The notes under the pieces: model-generated
What the model was told of the DNA's origin: nothing
The model's database searches: none
Seen by the model: the letters and a program-made list of their open reading frames with translations, nothing else
DNA from: Rhodoferax sp. U2-2l
GTDB lineage: Bacteria; Pseudomonadota; Gammaproteobacteria; Burkholderiales; Burkholderiaceae_C
DNA length: 64,000 nt
Direction of reading: 5' to 3'
Assembly (NCBI RefSeq): GCF_020594515.1
Contig: NZ_JAJCTH010000009.1
Coordinates: forward strand, 62,001 to 126,000
Translations under genes and position numbers: made by a program
In this document: positions 36,386-44,959 of the stretch, in pieces
Position numbering within the stretch: position 1 is the first letter of the stretch
Layout of the letters: the number at the start of each line of letters is the position of its first letter

Positions 36386-36946
36386 TCAAAACCAGGGCTT
36401 GCCCACCGGCAGCACGTCGCGGCCAAACACATCGGCAAACACGATGTGCGCCATGATGTACCAGGCGCAAAGCGCGGTCAGCATCAGCTCGTAACCCGCC
36501 ACCACGGTCAGGCCGGGGTAGCCAAAGTGCGCCAGGTCCAGCAAGATGAAGCCGATCAGCAGCAGCGTGAAGGTGATGGCCAGCGCGTTGCTGATGCGCA
36601 TGGCGCCCACCCACAGGATGGCGGTGAACAGCGTCCAGCCCACCAAAAACCAGCCCACATCGGTGGTGCTGGCGGGGTAAATGTTGAAGTGATTGCCCAG
36701 CAGCATCAGCACCAGCGAGATCCAGAAAGCGCCATAACCGGTGAACGCGCAGTAACCAAAGTTGTTGCCGCTCTTCATTTCCTGCAGCCCGGCCATCATC
36801 TGCGCCAAGCCACCAAAGATCAGCCCGATCCAGATCACCGGCCCCAGGCCCATCCAGCCCACATTGTGAAACTGCAAGACCATGGTGGCCAAGCCAAAGC
36901 CGCCCAGACCGACCACCGCCGGGTTGCCCAATTTTTGTTCCGCCAT
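36386..36946 (-). CDS. satP: acetate/succinate permease of the SatP (GPR1/FUN34/YaaH) family
   Basis: 186 residues with six helices. The family signature NPA-x-x-GLxGF is present as NPAVVGLGGFGLATMVLQ, and FGGLAQMMAGLQEMKSGNNFG and YGAFWISLVLML also match. Takes up acetate with protons. The ATG at 36946 is chosen; 28 extra upstream residues (to 37030) are not family-like. Probably co-transcribed with the broken sCache gene, whose intact form may have sensed or bound the substrate. Divergent from amn. Confidence 0.92.
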   Translation of the reverse strand: MAEQKLGNPAVVGLGGFGLATMVLQFHNVGWMGLGPVIWIGLIFGGLAQMMAGLQEMKSGNNFGYCAFTGYGAFWISLVLMLLGNHFNIYPASTTDVGWFLVGWTLFTAILWVGAMRISNALAITFTLLLIGFILLDLAHFGYPGLTVVAGYELMLTALCAWYIMAHIVFADVFGRDVLPVGKPWF

Positions 36947-37047
36947 GTTGTTGACCCTGTTGATTGATAAGATGGTTTGCCGACCTGTAGCGCCCTGCGC
37001 CGTTGCATCACGACGGTGCATGCTAGCCATCTAGCGCGACACTAGGC

Positions 37048-37079
37048 TTACAAATGACAAATTGGTTTAACGTTTGTAA
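37048..37079. promoter_or_regulatory. dyad TTACAAA...TTTGTAA between satP and amn
   Basis: Perfect seven-base arms TTACAAA (37048-37054) and TTTGTAA (37073-37079) with an A/T-rich centre containing ACAAATTGG. It is the only A/T-rich stretch in the 162-base divergent spacer and ends 29 bases before amn, so it is placed for an operator or promoter. No regulator is identified. Confidence 0.35.
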
Positions 37080-37108
37080 AAACTGAAGCGCCCTGGATCC
37101 TTTGCCTT

Positions 37109-38683
37109 ATGCCCTACCTGCCAGAATTTATTGCCCCTCTGCGTTTCACTGACCCGGCCGCCGCGCTGGCCCAGGCGCAGCTGATTTACGACAACAGCAT
37201 CGCGCATTTGCGCCAGGCCATGCAGCGTTACGTGGCGGGTGAGGAGCTACCCGGCCATGTGCGTGCCTGTTACCCCTTTGTGCGGGTGCAGACCGAGACC
37301 ATGGCGCGCCAGGGCTCCGGTGCGGCCAAGCGGCTGAGCTACGGTTTTGTGGCCGGTGCCGGTCGTTTTGAGACCACCCTGAGCCGCCCCGATCTGTATG
37401 CCAAGTACTACCTGGAACAGTTCAGCCTGTTGCTCGACAACCACCAGGTGGCGCTTGAAGTGGGCACCAGCACCCAGCCGATTCCGGTGCACTTCTCGTT
37501 TGCCGAGAACGAACATGTGGAGGGCACCCTGAGTGCCGAGCGCCGCGCCCGCATGCGTGACGTGTTTGACCTGCCCGATCTGGCCGCCATGGACGACGGC
37601 ATTGCCAACGGCACCTTTGAACCACACCGTGGCGAGGCACAACCGCTGAGTCTTTTCACCGCGCCGCGGGTGGACTACTCGCTGCAGCGCCTGCGCCACT
37701 ACACCGGCACCGCGCCCGAGCATTTCCAGAACTTTGTGTTGTTCACCAATTACCAGTTCTACATTGATGAATTCATTGCCCTGGGCCACGCCGCCATGGA
37801 GGATGCGGCCAGCGAATATGTCGCATTTGTGGAGCCGGGCAATGTGGTGACGCGCAGGGCTGACCCCAATTTCCCCCGCAGAACCGGCGAAGTTCCTCCG
37901 CCGGGCCGCCCCAAGGAGGAACGCGGCCCCCTTGGGGGGCAGGGAACACACGAAGTGAGTGACCGTGGGGGCTTGAAGCCACCGCCAAGGTTGCCCCAAA
38001 TGCCTGCCTACCACCTCAAGCGCCCCGACGGCAGCGGCATCACCATGGTCAACATCGGGGTTGGCCCGGCCAACGCCAAAACCATCACCGACCACATTGC
38101 CGTGCTGCGCCCGCACGCCTGGATCATGCTCGGCCACTGCGCCGGGTTGCGCACCACCCAGCAGCTGGGTGACTACGTGCTGGCGCACGGCTATGTGCGC
38201 GAGGACCATGTGCTGGACGAAGAGCTGCCGCTGTGGGTGCCGATCCCCGCGCTGGCCGAAATCCAGGTGGCGCTCGAATCTGCCGTGTCCGATGTCACCC
38301 GGCTCAAAGGCGCCGACCTCAAAAGCATCATGCGCACCGGCACCGTGGCCAGCACGGACAACCGCAACTGGGAACTGCTGCCCGACAACGGCCCGCAGCG
38401 CCGCTTCAGCCAGAGCCGCGCGATTGCCCTGGACATGGAAAGCGCCACCATCGCGGCCAACGGTTTTCGCTTTCGGGTGCCCTATGGCACGCTCTTGTGT
38501 GTCAGTGACAAGCCGCTACACGGCGAGATCAAGTTGCCCGGCATGGCCAACCACTTTTACCGTGAGCGGGTGGACCAGCATCTGCGCATCGGCATGCGTG
38601 CGCTGGAATTGCTGCGTGAACAGGGTGTGGACCAGCTCCACAGCCGCAAGCTGCGCAGCTTTGCCGAGGTGGCGTTTCAGTAG
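37109..38683 (+). CDS. amn: AMP nucleosidase with an in-frame repeat insertion
   Basis: 524 residues; hydrolyses AMP to adenine and ribose 5-phosphate, adjusting the AMP pool. The N-terminal Amn domain (about 1-245) has PFVRVQTETMARQGSGAAKRLSYG in part, and the C-terminal phosphorylase-like domain has MVNIGVGPANAKTITDHIAV, MLGHCAGLR and ALDMESATIAANGFRF. E. coli Amn is about 40 residues shorter. The excess falls at residues ~250-294, a Pro/Gly/Arg-rich stretch encoded by a repeat (see 37858-37990). The reading frame is kept, and all catalytic segments are present, so the enzyme is probably active. Confidence 0.93.
   Translation: MPYLPEFIAPLRFTDPAAALAQAQLIYDNSIAHLRQAMQRYVAGEELPGHVRACYPFVRVQTETMARQGSGAAKRLSYGFVAGAGRFETTLSRPDLYAKYYLEQFSLLLDNHQVALEVGTSTQPIPVHFSFAENEHVEGTLSAERRARMRDVFDLPDLAAMDDGIANGTFEPHRGEAQPLSLFTAPRVDYSLQRLRHYTGTAPEHFQNFVLFTNYQFYIDEFIALGHAAMEDAASEYVAFVEPGNVVTRRADPNFPRRTGEVPPPGRPKEERGPLGGQGTHEVSDRGGLKPPPRLPQMPAYHLKRPDGSGITMVNIGVGPANAKTITDHIAVLRPHAWIMLGHCAGLRTTQQLGDYVLAHGYVREDHVLDEELPLWVPIPALAEIQVALESAVSDVTRLKGADLKSIMRTGTVASTDNRNWELLPDNGPQRRFSQSRAIALDMESATIAANGFRFRVPYGTLLCVSDKPLHGEIKLPGMANHFYRERVDQHLRIGMRALELLREQGVDQLHSRKLRSFAEVAFQ
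37858..37990 (+). repeat. palindromic repeat element inside the amn coding sequence
   Basis: About 130 bases with the perfect inverted arms CCCCAAGG (37909-37916) and CCTTGGGG (37930-37937), a second CCGCCGGGCC region, and the string GAACACACGAAGTGAGTGA. I recall CCTTGGGGGGCAG...CACGAAGTGAGTGA...GTGGGGGCT as an intergenic repeat in Comamonadaceae, but this rests on memory. Here it is translated in frame (RRTGEVPPPGRPKEERGPLG and onward) between the two domains of AMP nucleosidase. Boundaries are estimated from where the protein resumes family-like sequence (LPQMPAYHL, residue 295). Confidence 0.65.
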
Positions 38684-38736
38684 AAAGTGTTTCCAGCCCT
38701 TGTTGCAAAAGGGCTGGTTGTTATCAAAAAGAGAGT
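38683..38736. repeat. dispersed hairpin repeat, copy C
   Basis: AGTGTTTCC, then CAGCCCTTGTTGCAAAAGGGCTG, a hairpin with eight-base CAGCCCTT / AAGGGCTG arms, then GTTATCAAAAAGAGAG. It fills the 60-base gap between the convergent amn and purT genes and may act as a terminator for either. Same family as 21221 and 34052. Confidence 0.65.
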
Positions 38737-38743
38737 TCGGCGT

Positions 38744-39985
38744 TCAGGCCACCCGCGGCTTGACCTTGGACGCCGCCAGCTTGGCGTTGGTACGCGCCAC
38801 GTCCACATCCGCATCAAAAGCCAGCGCCACCCCCATGCGGCGTTTGACAAAGCTCTCTGGTTTGCCAAAAAGGCGAATATCCGAGTTGGGCACACGCAGC
38901 GCCTCGTCCACGCCGTCAAACACGATGCCTTTGGCGTCCACGCCGCCGTAAATCACCGCGCTGGCGCCGGGGCAACGCAGGGTGGCGTTCACCGGCAGGC
39001 CCAGGATGGCGCGGGCGTGCAGCTCGAATTCGCTCTGGTGCTGGGTGGTGAGTGTGACCAAGCCGGTGTCGTGCGGGCGCGGGCTCACCTCGCTGAACCA
39101 GACTTGATCACCCTTCACAAACAGCTCCACACCAAACAGCCCCAGACCAGATGATTGGCCGTCTACCCCAATGCCCAGATCGTCGGTGACGGTTTTGGCG
39201 ATATGGCGGGCTTTGTCCAGCGCAGCCGGGCTCATCGGGTGCGGCTGCCAGCTTTCCACATAGTCGCCGTTGACCTGGATGTGGCCGATCGGCTCACAAA
39301 AATGGGTGTCGATGCCGCCCTGGGCGTTTTTGGCACGCACCGTCAGCAAGGTGATTTCGTAGTCAAAGTCAATGAAGCCTTCCACGATGACGCGGCCATG
39401 GCTGACGCGTCCACCCGCCATCGCATGGTCCCAGGCGGCTTGCACATCGGCCGGGCCGCTGATCTTGCTTTGGCCCTTGCCGGAGCTGCTCATCACCGGT
39501 TTGACGATGCAGGGATAACCGATGCCCGGCTGAGCCTCCACGCCGTCAATGGCGACTTGTAATTCGGCCAGCGAGTCACAGAATTGGTAGGGGCTGGTCG
39601 GCAGGCCCAGCGTTTCGGCGGCCAGACGGCGGATGCCTTCGCGGTCCATGGTCAGGCGCGCCGCGCGTGCGGTGGGGATGACGCGCACCACGCCGGTGGC
39701 TTCCAGCACTTCAAGCATCGGGGTGGCAATGGCTTCAATCTCGGGCACCACCAGATCGGGCTTGTCGTGTTCGATGAGTTCGCGCAGCATGGCCGGGTCG
39801 CTCATGGTGATGGTGCGGCTGTGGTGCGCCACCTGCTGCCCCGGCGCGTGGTTGTAGCGGTCCACGGCGGTGGTTTCCACACCCAGGCGTTGCAGGGCGA
39901 TCAAGACCTCTTTGCCCAGTTCGCCACTGCCGAGCAGCATGACTTTGGTGGCGTGACGGGTGAGTGGGGTACCGAGTGTGGTCAT
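38744..39985 (-). CDS. purT: formate-dependent phosphoribosylglycinamide formyltransferase
   Basis: 413-residue ATP-grasp enzyme that makes formyl-GAR from GAR, formate and ATP in purine synthesis. Motifs: N-terminal [27 protein letters not shown], the ATP-grasp core [35 protein letters not shown] and [14 protein letters not shown]. Its use implies a formate supply, consistent with anaerobic metabolism. Convergent with amn; both genes act on purine nucleotides, though on opposite strands. Confidence 0.95.
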   Translation of the reverse strand: MTTLGTPLTRHATKVMLLGSGELGKEVLIALQRLGVETTAVDRYNHAPGQQVAHHSRTITMSDPAMLRELIEHDKPDLVVPEIEAIATPMLEVLEATGVVRVIPTARAARLTMDREGIRRLAAETLGLPTSPYQFCDSLAELQVAIDGVEAQPGIGYPCIVKPVMSSSGKGQSKISGPADVQAAWDHAMAGGRVSHGRVIVEGFIDFDYEITLLTVRAKNAQGGIDTHFCEPIGHIQVNGDYVESWQPHPMSPAALDKARHIAKTVTDDLGIGVDGQSSGLGLFGVELFVKGDQVWFSEVSPRPHDTGLVTLTTQHQSEFELHARAILGLPVNATLRCPGASAVIYGGVDAKGIVFDGVDEALRVPNSDIRLFGKPESFVKRRMGVALAFDADVDVARTNAKLAASKVKPRVA

Positions 39986-40211
39986 GGTGCTGGGTGTAGG
40001 GTTGTGTGGACGGATGCGACCTGATTTTAGGAGCCGACTGCGCCATGTCCGGCTGCTTTTTGGCGTCGTGTTGACCAGGGGTCACCGGGTGTCAGCGGCC
40101 ATTCCCGTCATTTGAAAAACACGCAGGCAAATGGCCGGAAAAAGCGTTGCCAGCAGCCCGTCAAAGAGCCAGGCCATGCCAGTCGCCCTGATCCCGGTCA
40201 CAATTTACCCC

Positions 40212-41135
40212 ATGAGTGAACCTATTTTTTCAGTGCACGGTCTGGTCAAACGTTACGGCGAGGCCACCGTGGTCAATGACATGTCTTTTGACATTGCGCC
40301 GGGTGAATGCCTGGGCGTGATCGGCCCCAACGGTGCCGGCAAAACCACCACCATCCGCATGTGCCTGGGCCTGACCGTGCCCGACGCGGGCAGCGTCACC
40401 GCGTTTGGGCAGCAGATGCCGCGCGATGCGCTGGCCATCAAGGCGCAGTTGGGTGTGGTCAGCCAGATGGACACACTCGACCCGGACTTCAGCTGTGCCG
40501 AGAACCTGCTGGTCTATGGCCGCTACTTTGGCCTGAAAGACGCGCAGATCCGCGAACGCATCCCCAACCTGCTCGACTTTGCCAGCCTGACGGCCAAGGC
40601 CAACGCCAAACCCGGCGAGCTGTCAGGCGGCATGAAGCGCCGCCTGAGTCTGGCGCGCGCGCTGGTCAACAACCCGCGCCTGCTGCTGCTGGACGAACCC
40701 ACCACCGGGCTGGACCCGCAGGCGCGCCACCTGATGTGGGAGCGCCTGCAACTGCTGTTGCAGCAGGGCAAATCCATCTTGCTGACCACCCATTTCATGG
40801 ACGAGGCCGAGCGCCTGTGCAACCGCCTGCTGGTGGTGGACCACGGCAAAAAAATTGCAGAAGGCACGCCGCGTGACCTGATCCGCCAGCATCTGGAACC
40901 CGATGTGGTCGAGGTCTATGGCAACGGCGCGCTGGCGCTGGTGGATGCCCCCCTGAAAGCGCTGGCCGCCCGGGTGGAGGTGAGTGGTGAGACGGTGTTT
41001 TTCTACACCGAACAGGCCAAGCCGCTGCTGGCTGCGCTGGAGGCGCACCCGCAGTTGCGCACCCTGCACCGTCCGGCCAATCTGGAGGATTTGTTCCTCA
41101 AACTCACTGGCCGACAAATTCGGGAAGATGCATGA
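40212..41135 (+). CDS. NodI-like ABC exporter ATP-binding protein
   Basis: 307 residues. Walker A GPNGAGKTTTIRM, Q-loop VVSQMDTLDPDFSCAENL (a NodI-type form), signature LSGGMKRRLSLARALV, Walker B LLLLDEPTTGLD, H-loop LLTTHFMDEAERLC. NodI-type C-terminal part follows. The ATG at 40212 is chosen; 27 upstream residues are not family-like. Overlaps the permease gene by four bases (ATGA). No nodulation genes are present; in free-living Burkholderiales such pairs are common exporters of unknown substrate. Confidence 0.9.
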   Translation: MSEPIFSVHGLVKRYGEATVVNDMSFDIAPGECLGVIGPNGAGKTTTIRMCLGLTVPDAGSVTAFGQQMPRDALAIKAQLGVVSQMDTLDPDFSCAENLLVYGRYFGLKDAQIRERIPNLLDFASLTAKANAKPGELSGGMKRRLSLARALVNNPRLLLLDEPTTGLDPQARHLMWERLQLLLQQGKSILLTTHFMDEAERLCNRLLVVDHGKKIAEGTPRDLIRQHLEPDVVEVYGNGALALVDAPLKALAARVEVSGETVFFYTEQAKPLLAALEAHPQLRTLHRPANLEDLFLKLTGRQIREDA

Positions 41136-41986
41136 ACACGATGAATACACGAGCTGTTGACCCCATGAATACCAGGTTTGAAAGTCAAAAAAACCCGTCC
41201 ATCTGGCGCGCGCCCGAGTTGTCCATGCGCTGGTGGCCGGTGTTCTTGCGCAACTTGCTGGTGTGGCGCAAGCTGGCCATTCCCAGCCTGGTGGGCAACA
41301 TTGCCGAGCCGTTGATGTGGCTGGTGGCCTTTGGTTACGGCATGGGCGCGCTGGTGGGCCAGGTGACGGTGGACGGGGTGGAGGTGCCCTACATCCTGTT
41401 TCTGGCCAGCGGCAGCATCTGCATGAGCGCCATGAACGCGGCCAGTTTCGAGGCGCTGTATTCGGCCTTCAGCCGCATGCATGTGCAGAAAACCTGGGAC
41501 GGCATCATGAACGCGCCGGTGAATCTGGACAACATCGTGCTGGCCGAGATGCTCTGGGCCGCGTTCAAATCGCTCTTCACCGTGACCGCGATTCTGGGGG
41601 TGATGCTGGCTTTGGGCATCAGCTATTCACCCAAGCTGCTGATCGCCTGGCCGGTGCTGCTGGGGGTGGGCATCACCTTCAGCTGCGTGGCGCTGATCTT
41701 CAATGCGCTGGCCAAGGGGTATGACTTTTTCACCTATTACTTCACGCTGTTTCTGACGCCGATGATGTTTTTGAGCGGCATCTTCTTCCCGCTGGAACAA
41801 CTGCCGCCCGTGGTCCGCGCCATCTCGCAGTGGTTGCCGCTGACCAACGCGGTGGACTTGGTGCGTCCGCTGTTCATGGACCAGTGGCCCAGCAACTGGC
41901 TGCGCCCAGTGGCGGTGCTGACCGTGTTTGCTGTGGGGGGCTTCTGGATCGCGCTGGCCCTCACGCGCAAGCGGTTCCGGGGTTAA
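41132..41986 (+). CDS. NodJ-like ABC-2 type permease
   Basis: 284 residues with six membrane helices of the ABC-2 type: AEPLMWLVAFGYGMGALVGQV, LFLASGSICMSAMNAASFEALY, FMSGIFFPLEQLPP-type segment (LSGIFFPLEQLPPVVRAISQ) and WLPLTNAVDLVRPLF. These are typical of NodJ. The ATG at 41132 overlaps the ATPase stop; a second ATG at 41165 could also serve. It forms the membrane part of the exporter. Convergent with the dipeptidase gene 18 bases on. Confidence 0.9.
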   Translation: MNTMNTRAVDPMNTRFESQKNPSIWRAPELSMRWWPVFLRNLLVWRKLAIPSLVGNIAEPLMWLVAFGYGMGALVGQVTVDGVEVPYILFLASGSICMSAMNAASFEALYSAFSRMHVQKTWDGIMNAPVNLDNIVLAEMLWAAFKSLFTVTAILGVMLALGISYSPKLLIAWPVLLGVGITFSCVALIFNALAKGYDFFTYYFTLFLTPMMFLSGIFFPLEQLPPVVRAISQWLPLTNAVDLVRPLFMDQWPSNWLRPVAVLTVFAVGGFWIALALTRKRFRG

Positions 41987-42004
41987 CGTGACAGAGCGGT
42001 TGGC

Positions 42005-42988
42005 TTAGGCTGCATGGCGGGTCGTGGGCCACACCTGGGAGGCGACACGCAACATGTTGCCGCCCATCACCTGATCGGCTTCAGCGGTGCTCATCCCCAC
42101 CACTTGTAACGCTTGCGGGAGCTGTTGCCACGTGTCGATGGGCGTGTAGCGGATGTCGCCAATGCCGCCGCCGTAACCCGCGCTGCGCGGCCACCAGTAG
42201 CTGGGGTCGAAGTCGCCGGGTGGTGTGTCGTCCAGCCCGGGTTGCGAAAACCCGTTGTCCAGCCCGATACCAACGTGTGCCACACCGACCAGGTTGGCCA
42301 CATAAGCCACATGCCGCGCCACGTCGGCCACGGTGGGCTCGGCCACCCCCAGAAATTTGGACACCCCTGAGATGCACACCACCCCGCCGGTGGCGGCGCA
42401 GGCGCGAATCTGCTCATCGGTGATGTTGCGGCCGTGCTCGGCCAGGGCCAGCGGGTTGGCGTGGCTGAAGACCACCGGCTGGCTGGATGCCGCCATGATC
42501 TCCAGGCTGCATTGCCGCCCGGTATGCGAGCAGTCCATCAACATGCCCGCCGCATTCACCGCCACCACCATGCGTTGGCCCAAGGGGGGCAGGCCGCGCA
42601 CCTCGTCATGGCAGCCATCGGCGACCGCGTTGTTGCGGTTGTAGGCAAAGTGGATTTGCCGCACGCCCAGCCGCGCGTACAACGCCACCATCTCGGGCTG
42701 CGCCAGCAGCGGCATCGCACCTTCCAGGTCGAAACCGATGCCAATCTGGCCTCCGGCCCGGGCGCGTTCGATGTCGGCCACGCTGTTGACTTGCACATAT
42801 TTGTCCGGGTGCGCGGCGATGTTGGCGCGGTAACCGGCGATCACCTGCAGAATCTGCGACACCGGGTTCATGTCCATGCCGACGTTGATCGACACGTAGC
42901 TGAGCCCGCCAGTGCGCAGCTGGTCAATCGGCTCGAAACTGGCCTGCGGGTGGAGCGGCAGGCACATGTGGGCGTCCCAACGAATCAT
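42005..42988 (-). CDS. M19-family membrane dipeptidase
   Basis: 327 residues starting MIRWDAHMCLPLHPQASFEP. Family segments: DAHMCLPL (the usual DxHxD is altered to DAHMC here), IGFDLEGAMPLL, IHFAYNRNNAVADGCHD, MDCSHTGRQCSLEIM, VFSHANPLAL and VGIGLDNGF. The zinc-dependent enzymes hydrolyse dipeptides. The first zinc motif HxD appears as HMC, which may change metal binding. Frame extends to 43054 but the ATG at 42988 fits the family start. Divergent from the PNPOx gene. Confidence 0.85.
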   Translation of the reverse strand: MIRWDAHMCLPLHPQASFEPIDQLRTGGLSYVSINVGMDMNPVSQILQVIAGYRANIAAHPDKYVQVNSVADIERARAGGQIGIGFDLEGAMPLLAQPEMVALYARLGVRQIHFAYNRNNAVADGCHDEVRGLPPLGQRMVVAVNAAGMLMDCSHTGRQCSLEIMAASSQPVVFSHANPLALAEHGRNITDEQIRACAATGGVVCISGVSKFLGVAEPTVADVARHVAYVANLVGVAHVGIGLDNGFSQPGLDDTPPGDFDPSYWWPRSAGYGGGIGDIRYTPIDTWQQLPQALQVVGMSTAEADQVMGGNMLRVASQVWPTTRHAA

Positions 42989-43083
42989 GGTTGTATCCGG
43001 CAAAGTGTGGCGGTGCGGTGATGTTAGCGACAGACCGCGCCAGCTGTTTCGCAAAAGGGGCTTCCTTTCTATACTTCTGCGTC

Positions 43084-43599
43084 ATGCAAGCGCCGTCTAT
43101 GCCTTTGCTGCTTTCGCCGGACCACGTCGCGATGGTGGAGAGCGGGGTGTCGACCATTGTCAGCTCTTGCGACGTCAACCGGCGACCCAGCATCATGCGC
43201 GCGCTGGCCAGCGGTATTGCACCCGGCGGTGAACTGATCACGGTGTACCTGTCACGCCGACAGTCGCGCCAGTTGCTGCTGGATGTGACGGCCACCGGGC
43301 GGATTGCTGTGGTGTTCAGCGAGCCGTTCAGCCACCGAACCTTGCAGGTCAAGGCGTCAAACGCCCAGATCCGGGCGGCGCAGGCCGCCGATGAGCCGCT
43401 GCTGCAGCGTTACCTGGTGGCCATGGAGCAGGAGGTGGCCCGGGTTGGCTTCGAGGCCCGGTTTACCCGTGCCATGCTGGCCTTGGATCTGGACGACGTG
43501 GTGGCGATCAGTCTGACACCGGAGGCGGCGTTTGACCAGACGCCGGGGCCCAAGGCAGGAACGGCCTTGACGGCGGCAGCCACGGAGCCGCTGCCATGA
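43084..43599 (+). CDS. small PNPOx-like flavin-binding protein
   Basis: 171 residues with a split-barrel of the pyridoxamine-phosphate-oxidase-like type: VAMVESGVSTIVSSCDVNRRPSI (strands 1-2), ITVYLSRRQSRQLLLDVTATGRIAVVF and TLQVKASNAQI. It is short and soluble with no obvious catalytic residue. The ATG at 43084 is preferred over frame-open upstream positions to 42991. Its end overlaps the next gene by four bases (ATGA), so the two are translated together and likely interact. Probable FMN or heme binder; function not known. Confidence 0.72.
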   Translation: MQAPSMPLLLSPDHVAMVESGVSTIVSSCDVNRRPSIMRALASGIAPGGELITVYLSRRQSRQLLLDVTATGRIAVVFSEPFSHRTLQVKASNAQIRAAQAADEPLLQRYLVAMEQEVARVGFEARFTRAMLALDLDDVVAISLTPEAAFDQTPGPKAGTALTAAATEPLP

Positions 43600-44945
43600 G
43601 CGCGTTGACGCTGGGCAGCATCCGGCCGTGTCTGGAAGGCGCCATTCCGGCGGTCATGGCCACCTGCGCTGAGGATGGCACTCCCAATGTGGCCTATATC
43701 TCGCAGGTGTATTACGTCGACGAGTCGCATGTGGCCCTGTCGTTCCAGTTTTTTAACAAGACCCGCAAAAACATCCTGAGCAACCCCTACGCGGCTGTGC
43801 TGGTGTTGCACCCGGTGACGGCAGAGTTCTTCCGCTTGCACCTTAAATATTTGCGCACAGAGACACACGGTGCGTTGTTTGAAGGCATGAAGGCCCAGTT
43901 GGCCGGGATCGCGTCGCATACCGGCATGGCCAACGTGTTCCGGCTGTTGGGGTCGGATGTGTACGAGGTGCAGCTGATCGAAGCGGTCGAGGGGATGCCC
44001 TTGCCGCAGCCGCCCAACCGCTGTGGCTTGTTGGGCGCCCTGCGGCGCTGCAGCGAGCGGCTGTCAGGCTGCAAGGCGCTGGATGAACTGATCAATGCCA
44101 CGCTGGCTTCGCTGACAGACTTCATGGACATCCGTCATGCCATGATCCTGATGCTGGACCCGGTGACCCAGCGACTGTATACGGTGGGCAGCGCGGGTTA
44201 CGCGACCTCCGGCATAGGCTCGGAAATCGACATGGGGGATGGCGTGATCGGTGTTGCAGCGCGGGAGCAAACGCCGGTGCGCATCGGGCACATGACCAGC
44301 GCGTATCTCTACAGCCGCGCCATCCGCAGCAGCCTCTGCGCCAATGCGCCCGGCCTGACGCTCGATGCAGAGATTCCCTATCCCGGCCTGCGTGAGCCGC
44401 ACAGCCAGCTGGCGGTGCCGGTGCTGTCGGCTGGGCGGTTGCTGGGGGTGTTATTTGTTGAAAGTCCGCTCGATCTGAGGTTCAGTTTTGAAGACGAAGA
44501 CGTGTTGGTGGCAGTGGCCGGCCATCTGGGCGCCGCCATCGAACGGATGCAGGACACCCCCGATCACGCCGACAGCGACGATGACGACGCCCCCACATCA
44601 GCCACGGCGGCGGTGACCGGTGCCGTTTTGCAGGTACGTCATTTCCACGCCAATGGCAGCATCTTTCTGAATGACGTTTACCTCATCAAGGGTGTGGCCG
44701 GGGCGATTTTCTGGAAGCTGGTGTGTGACCATGCACGACAAGGCCGCACCGAGTTCTCGAACCGGGAACTCCGGCTGGATGCCACCCTGGGCTTGCCTGA
44801 TGTGACCGACAACCTGGACGCCCGCCTGTTGTTGTTGCAACGCCGCCTTGCCGAACACTGCCCCCAGATCCAGATGGAAAAAACGGGCCGGGGCCGCTTC
44901 AGGCTGAACGTCGACTGCCCGCTGGAGCTGGTGGACGTCGCCTGA
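43596..44945 (+). CDS. PNPOx-GAF-winged-helix sensor/regulator
   Basis: 449 residues. N-terminal split-barrel (about 1-130: GAIPAVMATCAEDGTPNVAY, VALSFQFFNKTRKNILSNP), GAF domain (about 155-317: FMDIRHAMILMLD, LAVPVLSAGRLLGVLFVESP), an acidic linker (DSDDDDAPTS) and a C-terminal ~100-residue region FLNDVYLIKGVAGAIFWKLV ... TEFSNRELRLDATLGLPDV ... RLLLLQRRLAEHCPQIQMEK. The last part has the helix order of an OmpR-like winged helix. This suggests a one-component sensor in which flavin/heme and GAF domains control DNA binding. Coupled to the small PNPOx gene upstream and convergent with a hemerythrin gene. Domain naming is by eye. Confidence 0.72.
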   Translation: MSALTLGSIRPCLEGAIPAVMATCAEDGTPNVAYISQVYYVDESHVALSFQFFNKTRKNILSNPYAAVLVLHPVTAEFFRLHLKYLRTETHGALFEGMKAQLAGIASHTGMANVFRLLGSDVYEVQLIEAVEGMPLPQPPNRCGLLGALRRCSERLSGCKALDELINATLASLTDFMDIRHAMILMLDPVTQRLYTVGSAGYATSGIGSEIDMGDGVIGVAAREQTPVRIGHMTSAYLYSRAIRSSLCANAPGLTLDAEIPYPGLREPHSQLAVPVLSAGRLLGVLFVESPLDLRFSFEDEDVLVAVAGHLGAAIERMQDTPDHADSDDDDAPTSATAAVTGAVLQVRHFHANGSIFLNDVYLIKGVAGAIFWKLVCDHARQGRTEFSNRELRLDATLGLPDVTDNLDARLLLLQRRLAEHCPQIQMEKTGRGRFRLNVDCPLELVDVA

Positions 44946-44959
44946 CAACCCAGCCGATG

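Noticed and set aside
40212-41986. Nodulation factor export genes nodI/nodJ in the strict sense
   Set aside because: No other nod genes are present; such ABC pairs are widespread in non-symbiotic Burkholderiales.
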